In this document: in pieces, positions 27,035-35,443 of the stretch
Layout of the letters: every line of letters starts with the position of its first letter
Numbering within the stretch: position 1 is the stretch's first letter
Source: Desulfosudis oleivorans
GTDB taxonomy: Bacteria > Desulfobacterota > Desulfobacteria > Desulfobacterales > SURF-7
Assembly (NCBI GenBank): GCA_020723305.1
Contig: DYJC01000002.1
Span: 1-64,000, forward strand
Length of the DNA: 64,000 nucleotides
Reading direction: 5' to 3'
Notes under the pieces: model-generated
Told to the model about the DNA's origin: nothing
The model's database searches: none
The model's input: the letters and a program-made list of their open reading frames with translations, nothing else
Translations under genes and position numbers: made by a program

Positions 27035-29836
27035 ATGGAATCTCTCCCAAGGGCAAACCGGACGCTGTTTTACACCCGGGTTTTTTTATTTTTCACGTTC
27101 TGTTTTTTTTCTCTTCCGGGGTCTGTATTCGGGGCGGAAGTTTTGAACCTTGACCTTTCACGGAAAGAGATAAGGGCCTGTCTTGAATATTTTATTGATC
27201 CCGGCAATTCAATGAAGATCAATACCGTGGCCTCTTCCAATGGGGAGAAGCTGTTTTCTCCGATTGGAAATAAAAAGGGGTTCGGGTATTCACGTTCCAC
27301 TTTCTGGTTCCGTTTTTCCGCAGACAATTCATCCAGCCGGACCAGACTATGGTATCTGGAACATGCGTATCCTGTAATTGACGAGATTGATTTTTATTAT
27401 CCAACCCCGGATGGATTGAAAAAATACCAGAGTGGTGACTTCCGTCCTTTTTCCGTGAGACCTGTAAATTTCCGTACATCGGTGTTTCCGGTTCATCAGC
27501 CACCGGGTTTTCAGACATTTTACATCCGGATCAAGTCAAACGGATCCATTGCCATCCCTTTTGTAGCCTGGTCAGAGACGGATTTTGAAAGGCATATCCA
27601 TTCCGATATTGCATTTCACTGGATTTTTTACGGAGTCATGCTGGCAACGATTTTATATAATTTTTTTATTTTTTTGTCTGTCCGCGAAATCAGTTATCTT
27701 TATCTGATTCTTTTTATCACGGGGTCTTCATTTTTTACCATGGCCCACAGCGGGTTGGCTTTCCAATACTTTTGGCCGGATCATATCTGGTGGGCCAATG
27801 TCTGCCATCCGGTTTTCGGATTTATCGCACTTTTAAGCAGTATCCAGTTTACCCGGTCATTTTTAGCCAGCAGGAAGACCTATCCTGGTTTTGATAGGGT
27901 GCTGTCTGTTTTTTGTGTGTTCGGATTCTTTTTTATCCCTTCCCCTTTTGTTTTTCCTTATCATTATACAACACAATCCATGGCCATTTACGGTATGCTG
28001 GCTGCATTGACAATGATATATGGCGGTTTGGTGTTGTTTTTTCGCGGTTTGCGGCAATCCAGATTTTTTTTATTGGCCTGGACATCGTGGGTTTTAAGTG
28101 TTTTTTTGATGTTCATGAAATCCTTTGGGTTCTTGCCGAACAATCTTTTTACCGAATCCGGTTTACAGGTCGGGACAGGACTGCTGGCAGTCCTTTTTTC
28201 GTTTGGATTGGCGGATAAAATCAATACAATCCGGAAAGAAAGGGAAAAGGCACTGGAAGAAGTCCGGCAGTCTGAAAAACGGTATCGTCTGCTGGCTGAA
28301 AATGTCAATGATGTGATCTGGACGATCAATCTGGAAACAATGAAGTACAATTATATTACACCTTCAGTGGAAAGATTCCGGGGTTATACCTGTGAGGAAG
28401 CCATGAATTTATCCCTGGATGAAACCCTGACCCCGGAGTCACGGAAGTTGGTAAGAGAGGATCTGGCAAAAGAGTTGGAAAGGGAGCGATTGGGATATTC
28501 TGATCCGAACCGGTCACGGACATTTGAACTGGAATATTATCATAAAAACGGTTCAACCGTATGGGCTGAAGTGACCATCACTTTTTTCCGGGATCAACAC
28601 AAGAAACCAATCGGGATCACCGGTGTGACGCGGGATATAACAGAACGCAAAAACACGGAGAAGGAGAAAAAAAATCTGGAAAGTCAGCTTCAGCAATCCC
28701 AGAAGATGGAGGCGATCGGAACCTTGGCGGGTGGGATTGCACATGACTTTAACAACATCTTATCCGCGATCATGGGTAATATTGAAATCAGTCTGACCGG
28801 ACTGGACAGGGAGACCAAACTTGCGATACGGCTGAGGCGTGTTCTGGAAGCATGTGAACGGGCCAAAGATCTTGTGTTGCAGATTCTCATGTTCAGCCGT
28901 CAAGATGAGCAGATCCAGAAGCCGGTATACATGAATTATATTGTAAAAGAGGTATTGAAGCTTATTCGGGCGTCGTTGCCTGCTACCATAAAAATCCAAC
29001 AGAACATTACGGATGAAAAAAAAATCGTACTGTCAGATCCTACACACATTCATCAGGTTGTTATGAATCTATGTTCAAATGCTGCAGATGCGATGAAAGA
29101 GGGCGGGGGTGTTCTGGGAGTCAATCTGGACAGTGTTGAGATAAATGCTGAAACTGCAAGGAAATACCATAAGCTTATACCCGGTGAATACATCCGGTTG
29201 ACAGTTACCGATACAGGGTATGGCATGGAGCCGGATGTCATGAAAAGGATTTTCGATCCTTTCTATACGACAAAAGAGCATGGAAAAGGAACAGGGATGG
29301 GGTTGGCCTTGGTGCATGGTATTGTTTCCAAAATCGGAGGCGCAGTCCATGTAATGAGTGAACCGGCGAAAGGGTCCATATTTCAGGTTTTTTTTCCAAA
29401 GGCCCGGGAAGAACTGATTGCAGACGGTGAGAACGAGGATGATATACCGAAAGGGGATGAACATATATTATTCGTCGATGATGAAAAAAATATCGTAGAG
29501 ATGGCGCAAGAGATGTTCTCGAGTATGGGATACAAAGTGATATCAACGATGAACAGCCTGGAAGCACTATCGATATTTAAAAAACAGCCGGAACGGTTCG
29601 ACCTGATTATTTCCGACCAGACCATGCCGGATTTGACGGGGATCAACCTGGCAAAAGCGATTTTGGAAATCCGATCGGATATTCCCATTATTATATGTAC
29701 AGGCTTTTCGGATTTGATTGATCCGGAAATGGTGAAATCCATCGGAATTCGGGAATATGTTTTAAAACCCTACAGCAAAACGAGTATCGCAAGACTGATT
29801 CGAAAGGTTCTGGGGCAGTCCGGAAAGCAACCCTGA
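27035..29836 (+). CDS. 7TM-DISM hybrid histidine kinase with receiver
   Basis: Membrane sensor of 933 aa. Order: signal peptide (to about 33), an extracytoplasmic 7TMR-DISMED2-like domain (about 35-190), seven membrane helices (about 195-395), a coiled coil, a PAS domain (about 415-540), HisKA with the phospho-acceptor in GGIAHDFNNIL, a HATPase with N-box NLCSNAADAM and G-boxes GMGLALVHGIV, and a C-terminal receiver (LFVDDEKN, phospho-Asp in LIISDQTMPD). The ligand bound outside is unknown; DISM domains often bind carbohydrate-like compounds. No separate regulator gene lies beside it, so the receiver may relay to a distant partner. Confidence 0.87.
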   Translation: MESLPRANRTLFYTRVFLFFTFCFFSLPGSVFGAEVLNLDLSRKEIRACLEYFIDPGNSMKINTVASSNGEKLFSPIGNKKGFGYSRSTFWFRFSADNSSSRTRLWYLEHAYPVIDEIDFYYPTPDGLKKYQSGDFRPFSVRPVNFRTSVFPVHQPPGFQTFYIRIKSNGSIAIPFVAWSETDFERHIHSDIAFHWIFYGVMLATILYNFFIFLSVREISYLYLILFITGSSFFTMAHSGLAFQYFWPDHIWWANVCHPVFGFIALLSSIQFTRSFLASRKTYPGFDRVLSVFCVFGFFFIPSPFVFPYHYTTQSMAIYGMLAALTMIYGGLVLFFRGLRQSRFFLLAWTSWVLSVFLMFMKSFGFLPNNLFTESGLQVGTGLLAVLFSFGLADKINTIRKEREKALEEVRQSEKRYRLLAENVNDVIWTINLETMKYNYITPSVERFRGYTCEEAMNLSLDETLTPESRKLVREDLAKELERERLGYSDPNRSRTFELEYYHKNGSTVWAEVTITFFRDQHKKPIGITGVTRDITERKNTEKEKKNLESQLQQSQKMEAIGTLAGGIAHDFNNILSAIMGNIEISLTGLDRETKLAIRLRRVLEACERAKDLVLQILMFSRQDEQIQKPVYMNYIVKEVLKLIRASLPATIKIQQNITDEKKIVLSDPTHIHQVVMNLCSNAADAMKEGGGVLGVNLDSVEINAETARKYHKLIPGEYIRLTVTDTGYGMEPDVMKRIFDPFYTTKEHGKGTGMGLALVHGIVSKIGGAVHVMSEPAKGSIFQVFFPKAREELIADGENEDDIPKGDEHILFVDDEKNIVEMAQEMFSSMGYKVISTMNSLEALSIFKKQPERFDLIISDQTMPDLTGINLAKAILEIRSDIPIIICTGFSDLIDPEMVKSIGIREYVLKPYSKTSIARLIRKVLGQSGKQP

Positions 29837-29876
29837 AAAAGGCCGATATACTGTTGGGTTGCTTCCTGGATTTTTC
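29822..29876 (+). terminator. Possible rho-independent terminator
   Basis: GGAAAGCAACCC (29822-29833) can pair with GGGTTGCTTCC (29856-29866), with one bulged base and a 22-nt loop, followed by GGATTTTTC. The left arm overlaps the last kinase codons. The T-tract is short, so this is moderate support only. Confidence 0.4.
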
Positions 29877-29916
29877 ATCATGTTCGATGCTGATAATGAT
29901 TTTCCAATCGTCCGGA

Positions 29917-30840
29917 TTACTCCGGTGTGGACGGGAGCTTGTTCGAGATAAAATCCGGCCGGGCATAATCCGGATTCGGATATTTATAAAAACCCTGATT
30001 GGTTTTTAACCCAAGATTTCCCTCATCCACATATTTTTTCAGAAAAGCCGCATTGTTTTTTGCTTTTCCAGTGTTCAACTGGCAGGCCCAATAGTCGGTG
30101 ACCTTCCAGACCGTATCCAGCCCGATGCTGTCCATGATACCAAACGGTCCGATAAGCGTATGCATGATTCCCATCCAGGAACGATCAATTTCCTGTATCG
30201 GGGCAATATCATTTGCAGCCATACTTAAGGCAGAATCCATAAGTGCCATCAGCATGTTATTGAACACATACCCGTTGTTTTCTCTTTTTAGAACAATTGG
30301 GATCTGTCCGATTGCCTGGGCAAAAGATGTTACCAGTTCAGTCACCTCAGGAGCTGTGGTTGTGTGAGGCATGACATCAACGATATTGGTTATGGAGATA
30401 TCGTGAAAATGGAGTGCGCAAAGCCGGTCCGGCCTTCCTGAGGTTTTGGCGAACATGGAGGGCAGCAATGAGGATGTGTTTGTGGTGAAGATCGTTTCTT
30501 CCTTGCACCGTTTGTGGAATTCGTAAAAAATTTTGCCCTTCAGTTCAGGGTCTTCCGGGACAGATTCACTGATCAGATCGATTCCTTCCGCAGCCTCATC
30601 CAGATTGTCCGTCATGGTTATCCGGTTGAGGGCAGGCTCCTTATCCATCGCAGGAAACTGGTTGGACAGAACCCATTTATCCGCTTTTCTCCGAATCCTT
30701 TTCCGGGCATCTTCCAGGATGTTTTGCTTCAAATCATATATCACAACATCATAACCATGAAATGCGCAAAGCAGGCCAATCTGTTGACCCATTGTTCCTG
30801 CTCCCAGGATCAGTATTTTCCGTATGTCTTTGATGTCCAT
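29917..30840 (-). CDS. 3-hydroxyacyl-CoA dehydrogenase
   Basis: NAD-dependent oxidation of 3-hydroxyacyl-CoA to 3-ketoacyl-CoA, the third step of beta-oxidation, or the reverse direction in butyrate formation. The 307-aa protein has the N-terminal Rossmann motif ILGAGTMGQQIG, the conserved TNTSSLLPS, the LCALHFHD catalytic-His segment, and a C-terminal 3HCDH domain. The ATG at 30840 (MDIKDIRK) is chosen over an upstream start at 30897 because AAGGAGAAGAA precedes it directly. The gene stands alone, convergent with the kinase gene. Other beta-oxidation genes are not adjacent. Confidence 0.88.
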   Translation of the reverse strand: MDIKDIRKILILGAGTMGQQIGLLCAFHGYDVVIYDLKQNILEDARKRIRRKADKWVLSNQFPAMDKEPALNRITMTDNLDEAAEGIDLISESVPEDPELKGKIFYEFHKRCKEETIFTTNTSSLLPSMFAKTSGRPDRLCALHFHDISITNIVDVMPHTTTAPEVTELVTSFAQAIGQIPIVLKRENNGYVFNNMLMALMDSALSMAANDIAPIQEIDRSWMGIMHTLIGPFGIMDSIGLDTVWKVTDYWACQLNTGKAKNNAAFLKKYVDEGNLGLKTNQGFYKYPNPDYARPDFISNKLPSTPE

Positions 30841-30969
30841 TTCTTCTCCTTTGTCTTCCTGTTCTGAAATATAAAAATGATGAATTTTTTTACTCAATCA
30901 TACCGTGTCTTATGATTCCGGATTTTTGATTCCGATATTACATAGCAGAAGGAATGTTGTCAATAAAAA

Positions 30970-30988
30970 TAGAGCGAGCGTTCGTTTT
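30970..30988. promoter_or_regulatory. Possible TetR-type operator
   Basis: The sequence AGCGAGCGTTCGTT in the region upstream of the 3-hydroxyacyl-CoA dehydrogenase gene is a near-palindrome, similar in style to sites of TetR-family regulators of acyl-CoA metabolism. The match is imperfect and the regulator is unknown. Confidence 0.25.
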
Positions 30989-31020
30989 ATTTGATGAGGA
31001 CGACCTATTTTAATACCTGT

Positions 31021-31162
31021 GAGCCAATTTCAAAAGTCTGTTGTTGTCATTCCGGCGAAGGCCGGAATCCAGAGGAGAGAAGCGCTATCCAGTATTTTCA
31101 ATTCTTTTCTGGACACCGGCCTTCGCCGGTGTGACGGTTTTTCATCGTTTTGAAATTAGCTC
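31021..31162. repeat. Palindromic repeat family B, copy 1
   Basis: Element of about 142 bp with ends GAGCCAATTTCAAAA (31021-31035) and TTTTGAAATTAGCTC (31148-31162). Inside are inverted blocks, TTCCGGCGAAGGCCGGAA and CGGCCTTCGCCGGTGTGAC. It extends into the 3' end of the adjacent minus-strand kinase gene, whose last codons (ELISKR then TGA) lie in the terminal inverted repeat. It matches copy 2 at 43741-43876. Confidence 0.75.
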
Positions 31163-34100
31163 CTGTAACTCCTTTTTTACTGCACTTCCGAATTTATCAA
31201 TAGAGTAGGGTTTTTTGATGTATTGTTCTGCTCCGAGTTTCTGGGCTTCCCGGACACGATCGGTCTCCGAGTATCCACTGGTTATAATGGCTTTTTGTCC
31301 GGGATGGATCTCCAGAATTTTTTTCAATGTATCCAGGCCGTCAATGCCTGGTTCCATGATCATATCCAATATCAGCAGATCCGCGGAATTCTGCTTCATA
31401 TATTGGATTGCTTCTTCTCCGCTGGACACGGTTGTCACTTGATAGTTCAATTTGGTAAGGATCATGGCGGCAATTTCTCTTTGCTCTTTTATATCATCGA
31501 CCACCAGAATGGATTCTCCATTTCCCATATAATCATCAATGGATACGCTGTGACTCTCCCCGGTAACTTCTTTCCGGGTAATGGGAAAATAGAGAGTAAA
31601 AACACTGCCCTCATGTTCAATGCTATGACAATCAATATACCCATGATGATCCTTTATGGTACCCCATACAACAGCCATCCCCAAACCGGTCCCACTTCTT
31701 CCCATCTTTTTTTTGGTATAGAACGGTTCGAAAATTCTTTCCATGTCCTCAGAAGAAATACCGATCCCTGAATCTCTAATGGAAATGGTGGCATAATCTC
31801 CTTCTTCAACATGATCATATCCGCGCAAAGGCTGGTCAACATACCTGTTTTCCGTTTGAATGGAGATGGTTCCTCCATTGGGCATGGCTTCTGCCGCATT
31901 GGAAACCAGATTCATAATGGTTTTTAACAGGTGGTGAGAAGATCCGGATATGTTCAGGAGGCTGTTTTCAAGGTTTGTTTTAATATCGACCCGGGGGTGG
32001 AATGAAAGCAGTTTTTCATGTTCCGGGCTTGATAAGTATTCTTTGATGATGGTGTTTAGATTGACAACTTCTGCAACTGTTACACCTCGTCTTGCCAATG
32101 TTAATAAGTCCTGAACGATCGCTGCTGCTCTGTTTCCGGCTTCTAAAATTGTTTTGATCGATTTCCGGAAAGGGCTGTCGGCGGGCAGCTGCATTAATAA
32201 TAACTCCGGATAACTTACAATTCCGGAAAGGATATTGTTTAAATCATGGGCAACGCCTCCGGCAAGTGTGCCGATGGCTTCCATCTTTTCGGCACGATGA
32301 AGTCGATGTTCCAGCTCTTTCTTTGCTTTTTCAGAAGCCTGATGTTCCAGAATTTCTTTCTCCAGTGCTGCGGTTCGTTTTTGGATCATGGCTTCAAGGT
32401 TGTCCCTGTGAACGGCAAGCGCGTGCTCTGCTTTTTGTCGTTCCTTGATCTCCTCTATCAACAAAATATTGGTTTTTTCAGAAGTGTCTTTTTCAGAATG
32501 GATATCCATAATAGACTGTTGAATGGAGTTGGCCATGTTGTTGAATGCAAGTGACAACTTGCCCATTTCGTCATTTGATTTTTTCTCTAACCGATGATCC
32601 ATGTCTCCATTTTGAAAACGCTCGATACCTTGAATCAGATCGGTTATTCTCCGGGTCAGCGTGGAAGCCATCCAGATAGCGATAATAATGACAATCGAAA
32701 TCATGATCAGGGTATAATAGGTCAGTTCCCGAGCTGTATTTTGAAGAGAATTCTGCATGAGATTTTGATTCTGTTTGTCTTTTTTTTCAATGCTGGCGAT
32801 GTAATTTTTTTCGATTGCTTGTATATCTTTAGAGGTTTCCATGGCAGGCCTGTGAAACTCATGAACATTGGCACCAATCGTGACATATCCAAATCCTCGT
32901 GGGTGTTTTCCATATTGTCCGGTATGGTAAGGGATTGATGCGGCAGTTGTCAGCTTCCATAAACCACTCCAGAAGATTAAAAATGAACCGGATCCTCCGT
33001 TTTGAGTAATATTATGCCATCCGGAACACTGGGGCGCAAAGTTTAAAAAACGGCCATCCAGGCCAACCAGGCCGGAACGGGTAAGCTGCTCTGCCGGCTT
33101 TTTCTCCAGTGACTGATGATGGAATCGAGGTGCGGTCTCCAGAAATTGCCAGATGGGTAACCGGCTGTCCTGCCAGGATTTATAGAGTTCCTGGTCTATC
33201 CAGGGAGTAGATGGTTTCCCTGTTTCCGGATCATAGCCCACGATGAAATAGTCTCTTGGGTGAGAAATATTTCTGCCTTCATAATCCCACATAAATGCAT
33301 AATTCCCGTTGCTTGCATCTGAAATCGCCAGGTATCGTTCTTCTGTTGGGATAATATAATCGGTAAATTCCATAACATGGGTGTGGTCTAACGCCAGCGT
33401 AACAAAGCCGATAATTTTATTCTGCTGCATCACGGGAGTTGCCCAGCGGATGATCCCCTGAAATTTTTTTCCAACCGGATTCTCTTTGCCGGCATACCCG
33501 GATTTTTCCGGTTCAAATGGAACCCCTGTTTTCTGCGCATTGGCTTTGGTGTAATCTCCAATGACATATCCGTGTACATACGCTCCGATTACATCGGATA
33601 CGTAGATTTCACCTGCTTTAAGTTTTTTCAGCTTGTTGAAATAGGTTTCTGCTTTACAGAATGTGTTTTCCGGGCGGGATACATCCCGGAGGGTTCCCGG
33701 CATCATATCGGATGTTGTGACTTTGATTTTTTCTCTTCCATGGACATCGATAAAGGTCATTTCAAGGTAGATGGGCAGATCTTTTTTATCACTTTCGGGT
33801 TGTGGATGGCGGTAATGAAAATCTCTTCGGTTGTCATTATTGTCAGCTGTAATTTCAGTCTGTTTTGTGTCAAATGAGGTTGCCGGAACCCATTTATCCT
33901 GGAGAGGGTCAAATATCCAGGGCTGAGGATGGGTAACGGAACGAAAGCGGCTTGTGATAAAACGTTGATAATCGGATGTCACGGGTTGAATAGAGGCAGC
34001 ATATTGTATATCCCTGTCCCGATCATATAGAAATGAGGCTACTGCTTTTGCAGTATCGGTTGTCAGGCGCTCAATACTCTCTCTGGATTTACTGTCCAGA

Positions 34101-34312
34101 GCCCGGATAGAATCTTTTGAAGCCAGGCTCCCTACCAATCCGACAACATCCCGGCTTTCCTGAGTCATTTCGGTAATCTGTTGTCGTACGGAGCCGGCGA
34201 GTTCAAAGACCTGGTTCCAGGCAAACCAGGCCAGAACAATGAGAGGTAATACTTTGATCAGAATAAATATTCCGATCAGTTTATCCCGAATTCCTAAGCT
34301 GAACTTTGCCAT
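31142..34312 (-). CDS. Cache/HAMP hybrid histidine kinase with receiver
   Basis: Membrane sensor kinase of 1056 aa. An N-terminal membrane helix (about 10-35) is followed by a large periplasmic sensor of roughly 450 aa resembling a double Cache domain, a second membrane helix (about 535-555), HAMP (RRITDLIQGIERFQNGDMDHRL), a coiled coil, HisKA with GGVAHDLNNIL, HATPase (NLVSNAAEAM, GTGLGMAVVWG) and a receiver (ILVVDDIKE, LLILDMIMEPGIDG). The last residues come from palindromic repeat family B. The gene stands alone, divergent from the TetR-acyl-CoA dehydrogenase unit; its signal is unknown. Confidence 0.87.
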   Translation of the reverse strand: MAKFSLGIRDKLIGIFILIKVLPLIVLAWFAWNQVFELAGSVRQQITEMTQESRDVVGLVGSLASKDSIRALDSKSRESIERLTTDTAKAVASFLYDRDRDIQYAASIQPVTSDYQRFITSRFRSVTHPQPWIFDPLQDKWVPATSFDTKQTEITADNNDNRRDFHYRHPQPESDKKDLPIYLEMTFIDVHGREKIKVTTSDMMPGTLRDVSRPENTFCKAETYFNKLKKLKAGEIYVSDVIGAYVHGYVIGDYTKANAQKTGVPFEPEKSGYAGKENPVGKKFQGIIRWATPVMQQNKIIGFVTLALDHTHVMEFTDYIIPTEERYLAISDASNGNYAFMWDYEGRNISHPRDYFIVGYDPETGKPSTPWIDQELYKSWQDSRLPIWQFLETAPRFHHQSLEKKPAEQLTRSGLVGLDGRFLNFAPQCSGWHNITQNGGSGSFLIFWSGLWKLTTAASIPYHTGQYGKHPRGFGYVTIGANVHEFHRPAMETSKDIQAIEKNYIASIEKKDKQNQNLMQNSLQNTARELTYYTLIMISIVIIIAIWMASTLTRRITDLIQGIERFQNGDMDHRLEKKSNDEMGKLSLAFNNMANSIQQSIMDIHSEKDTSEKTNILLIEEIKERQKAEHALAVHRDNLEAMIQKRTAALEKEILEHQASEKAKKELEHRLHRAEKMEAIGTLAGGVAHDLNNILSGIVSYPELLLMQLPADSPFRKSIKTILEAGNRAAAIVQDLLTLARRGVTVAEVVNLNTIIKEYLSSPEHEKLLSFHPRVDIKTNLENSLLNISGSSHHLLKTIMNLVSNAAEAMPNGGTISIQTENRYVDQPLRGYDHVEEGDYATISIRDSGIGISSEDMERIFEPFYTKKKMGRSGTGLGMAVVWGTIKDHHGYIDCHSIEHEGSVFTLYFPITRKEVTGESHSVSIDDYMGNGESILVVDDIKEQREIAAMILTKLNYQVTTVSSGEEAIQYMKQNSADLLILDMIMEPGIDGLDTLKKILEIHPGQKAIITSGYSETDRVREAQKLGAEQYIKKPYSIDKFGSAVKKELQELISKR

Positions 34313-34710
34313 TCTGATTCCTTTGGTGAGATTTAGATATTATTTCTCCGGTGTTGGGATATCGATCTAAGGATTTATGGAAAAATATCGATAACTTCAA
34401 GTAAATATGAATCTGTAGAATAAGGATTAACAAACTGTTTTTATTATGACTTAGTATGGATTATTGGTTTGTATATGTCAATAGAGGAGAAGAGCCATGA
34501 AGGTTTTTTTTAATAGGGGGAACAGGCAGGATAATGTTTTACAAAAAAACTCCAATCGTTATTTTTTTACGACCGGCTATACAGTATATTGAATCTTTGC
34601 TCATTTTAATTATGTACTTGAAAGATACATTCGATATTATTTCTTCTGAAAAAATTTTATGGAATCATCATAATAATTGATAGCTTGCGTCGATATTTGG
34701 GAAAAAAAAC
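34313..34710. other. Non-coding region between kinase and tetR genes
   Basis: About 400 bp of AT-rich DNA between divergent genes. It must contain the kinase promoter on the minus strand, but no convincing hexamers were fixed. No gene is supported. Confidence 0.4.
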
Positions 34711-34756
34711 TTGACTTGATAACCTGGATTCTGGTAAATGAATGAGTATTCATTGA
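34711..34756 (+). promoter_or_regulatory. TetR (FadR-like) promoter and operator
   Basis: TTGACT at 34711-34716 and TAAATG at 34735-34740 form a plausible promoter with an 18-bp spacer. TGAATGAGTATTCATTGA at 34739-34756 is a near-perfect palindrome resembling the site of FadR-type TetR repressors of fatty acid degradation, which read roughly TGAATGAnTAnTCATTCA. It overlaps the -10 area, 17 bp before the tetR ATG, so autorepression is likely. That acyl-CoA releases the repressor is inferred from related systems. Confidence 0.5.
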
Positions 34757-34772
34757 AAAAAAGGTTGTCAAA

Positions 34773-35396
34773 ATGGCTTTGGATACAAACGGGAAGGAAA
34801 AAACAGATAAACACCACAAAATTCTGGAAGCTGCGATAAAGGTTTTTGCAGAACAGGGATTTTTTCGCTCGACCATATCTCAGATCGCGAAAGAGGCTGG
34901 TGTAGCCGACGGTACGATTTATCTCTATTTTAAAAATAAAGATGATATCTTGCTTCAATTTTACAGTTATAAAACCAGAAAAATTTTTAATAAATTCAGG
35001 GAGGCTGTAGATAAAGCCGAGAATTCCGGAGAGAAATTTCGAAATTTAATCAGATGTCATCTACGGGAGTTCCAACGGGATCGGAATATGGCTGTTGTTT
35101 ATATCGCAGAAGCCCGGAAAGGACAGCATCTGGATCCACTCCTTGATGAATTGACCAAGATGTATCTGGATGTTTTGGGGGAAGTTGTTGAGCAGGGTCA
35201 GGCTGAGGGCTTATTCCGGAAAGATTTATATATCAGCCTGGTGAAACGATATATTTTAGGCGGTGTTGAGGCCATCATTAGCACATGGGTATATGCAGGG
35301 GGAAAATATGATCTGGAATCCATGGCGGATCCTCTGGTGGACCTTTTTCTGCGGGGTATTGGTAGCAATGATGTTGTCGCTGGAGAAACGCCATGA
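34773..35396 (+). CDS. TetR family regulator (FadR-like)
   Basis: DNA-binding repressor of 207 aa. The N-terminal helix-turn-helix ISQIAKEAGVADGTIYLYFKNKDDIL is typical of TetR, and the C-terminal ligand domain resembles acyl-CoA-responsive FadR-like proteins. The gene lies 47 nt before the acyl-CoA dehydrogenase and just after a palindromic operator. It probably controls this unit in response to long-chain acyl-CoA; the ligand is inferred. Confidence 0.8.
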   Translation: MALDTNGKEKTDKHHKILEAAIKVFAEQGFFRSTISQIAKEAGVADGTIYLYFKNKDDILLQFYSYKTRKIFNKFREAVDKAENSGEKFRNLIRCHLREFQRDRNMAVVYIAEARKGQHLDPLLDELTKMYLDVLGEVVEQGQAEGLFRKDLYISLVKRYILGGVEAIISTWVYAGGKYDLESMADPLVDLFLRGIGSNDVVAGETP

Positions 35397-35443
35397 CGCG
35401 GTCTGAAGATATGGCATAAAAAGGCATAAAGAGGAGGAGAAAA

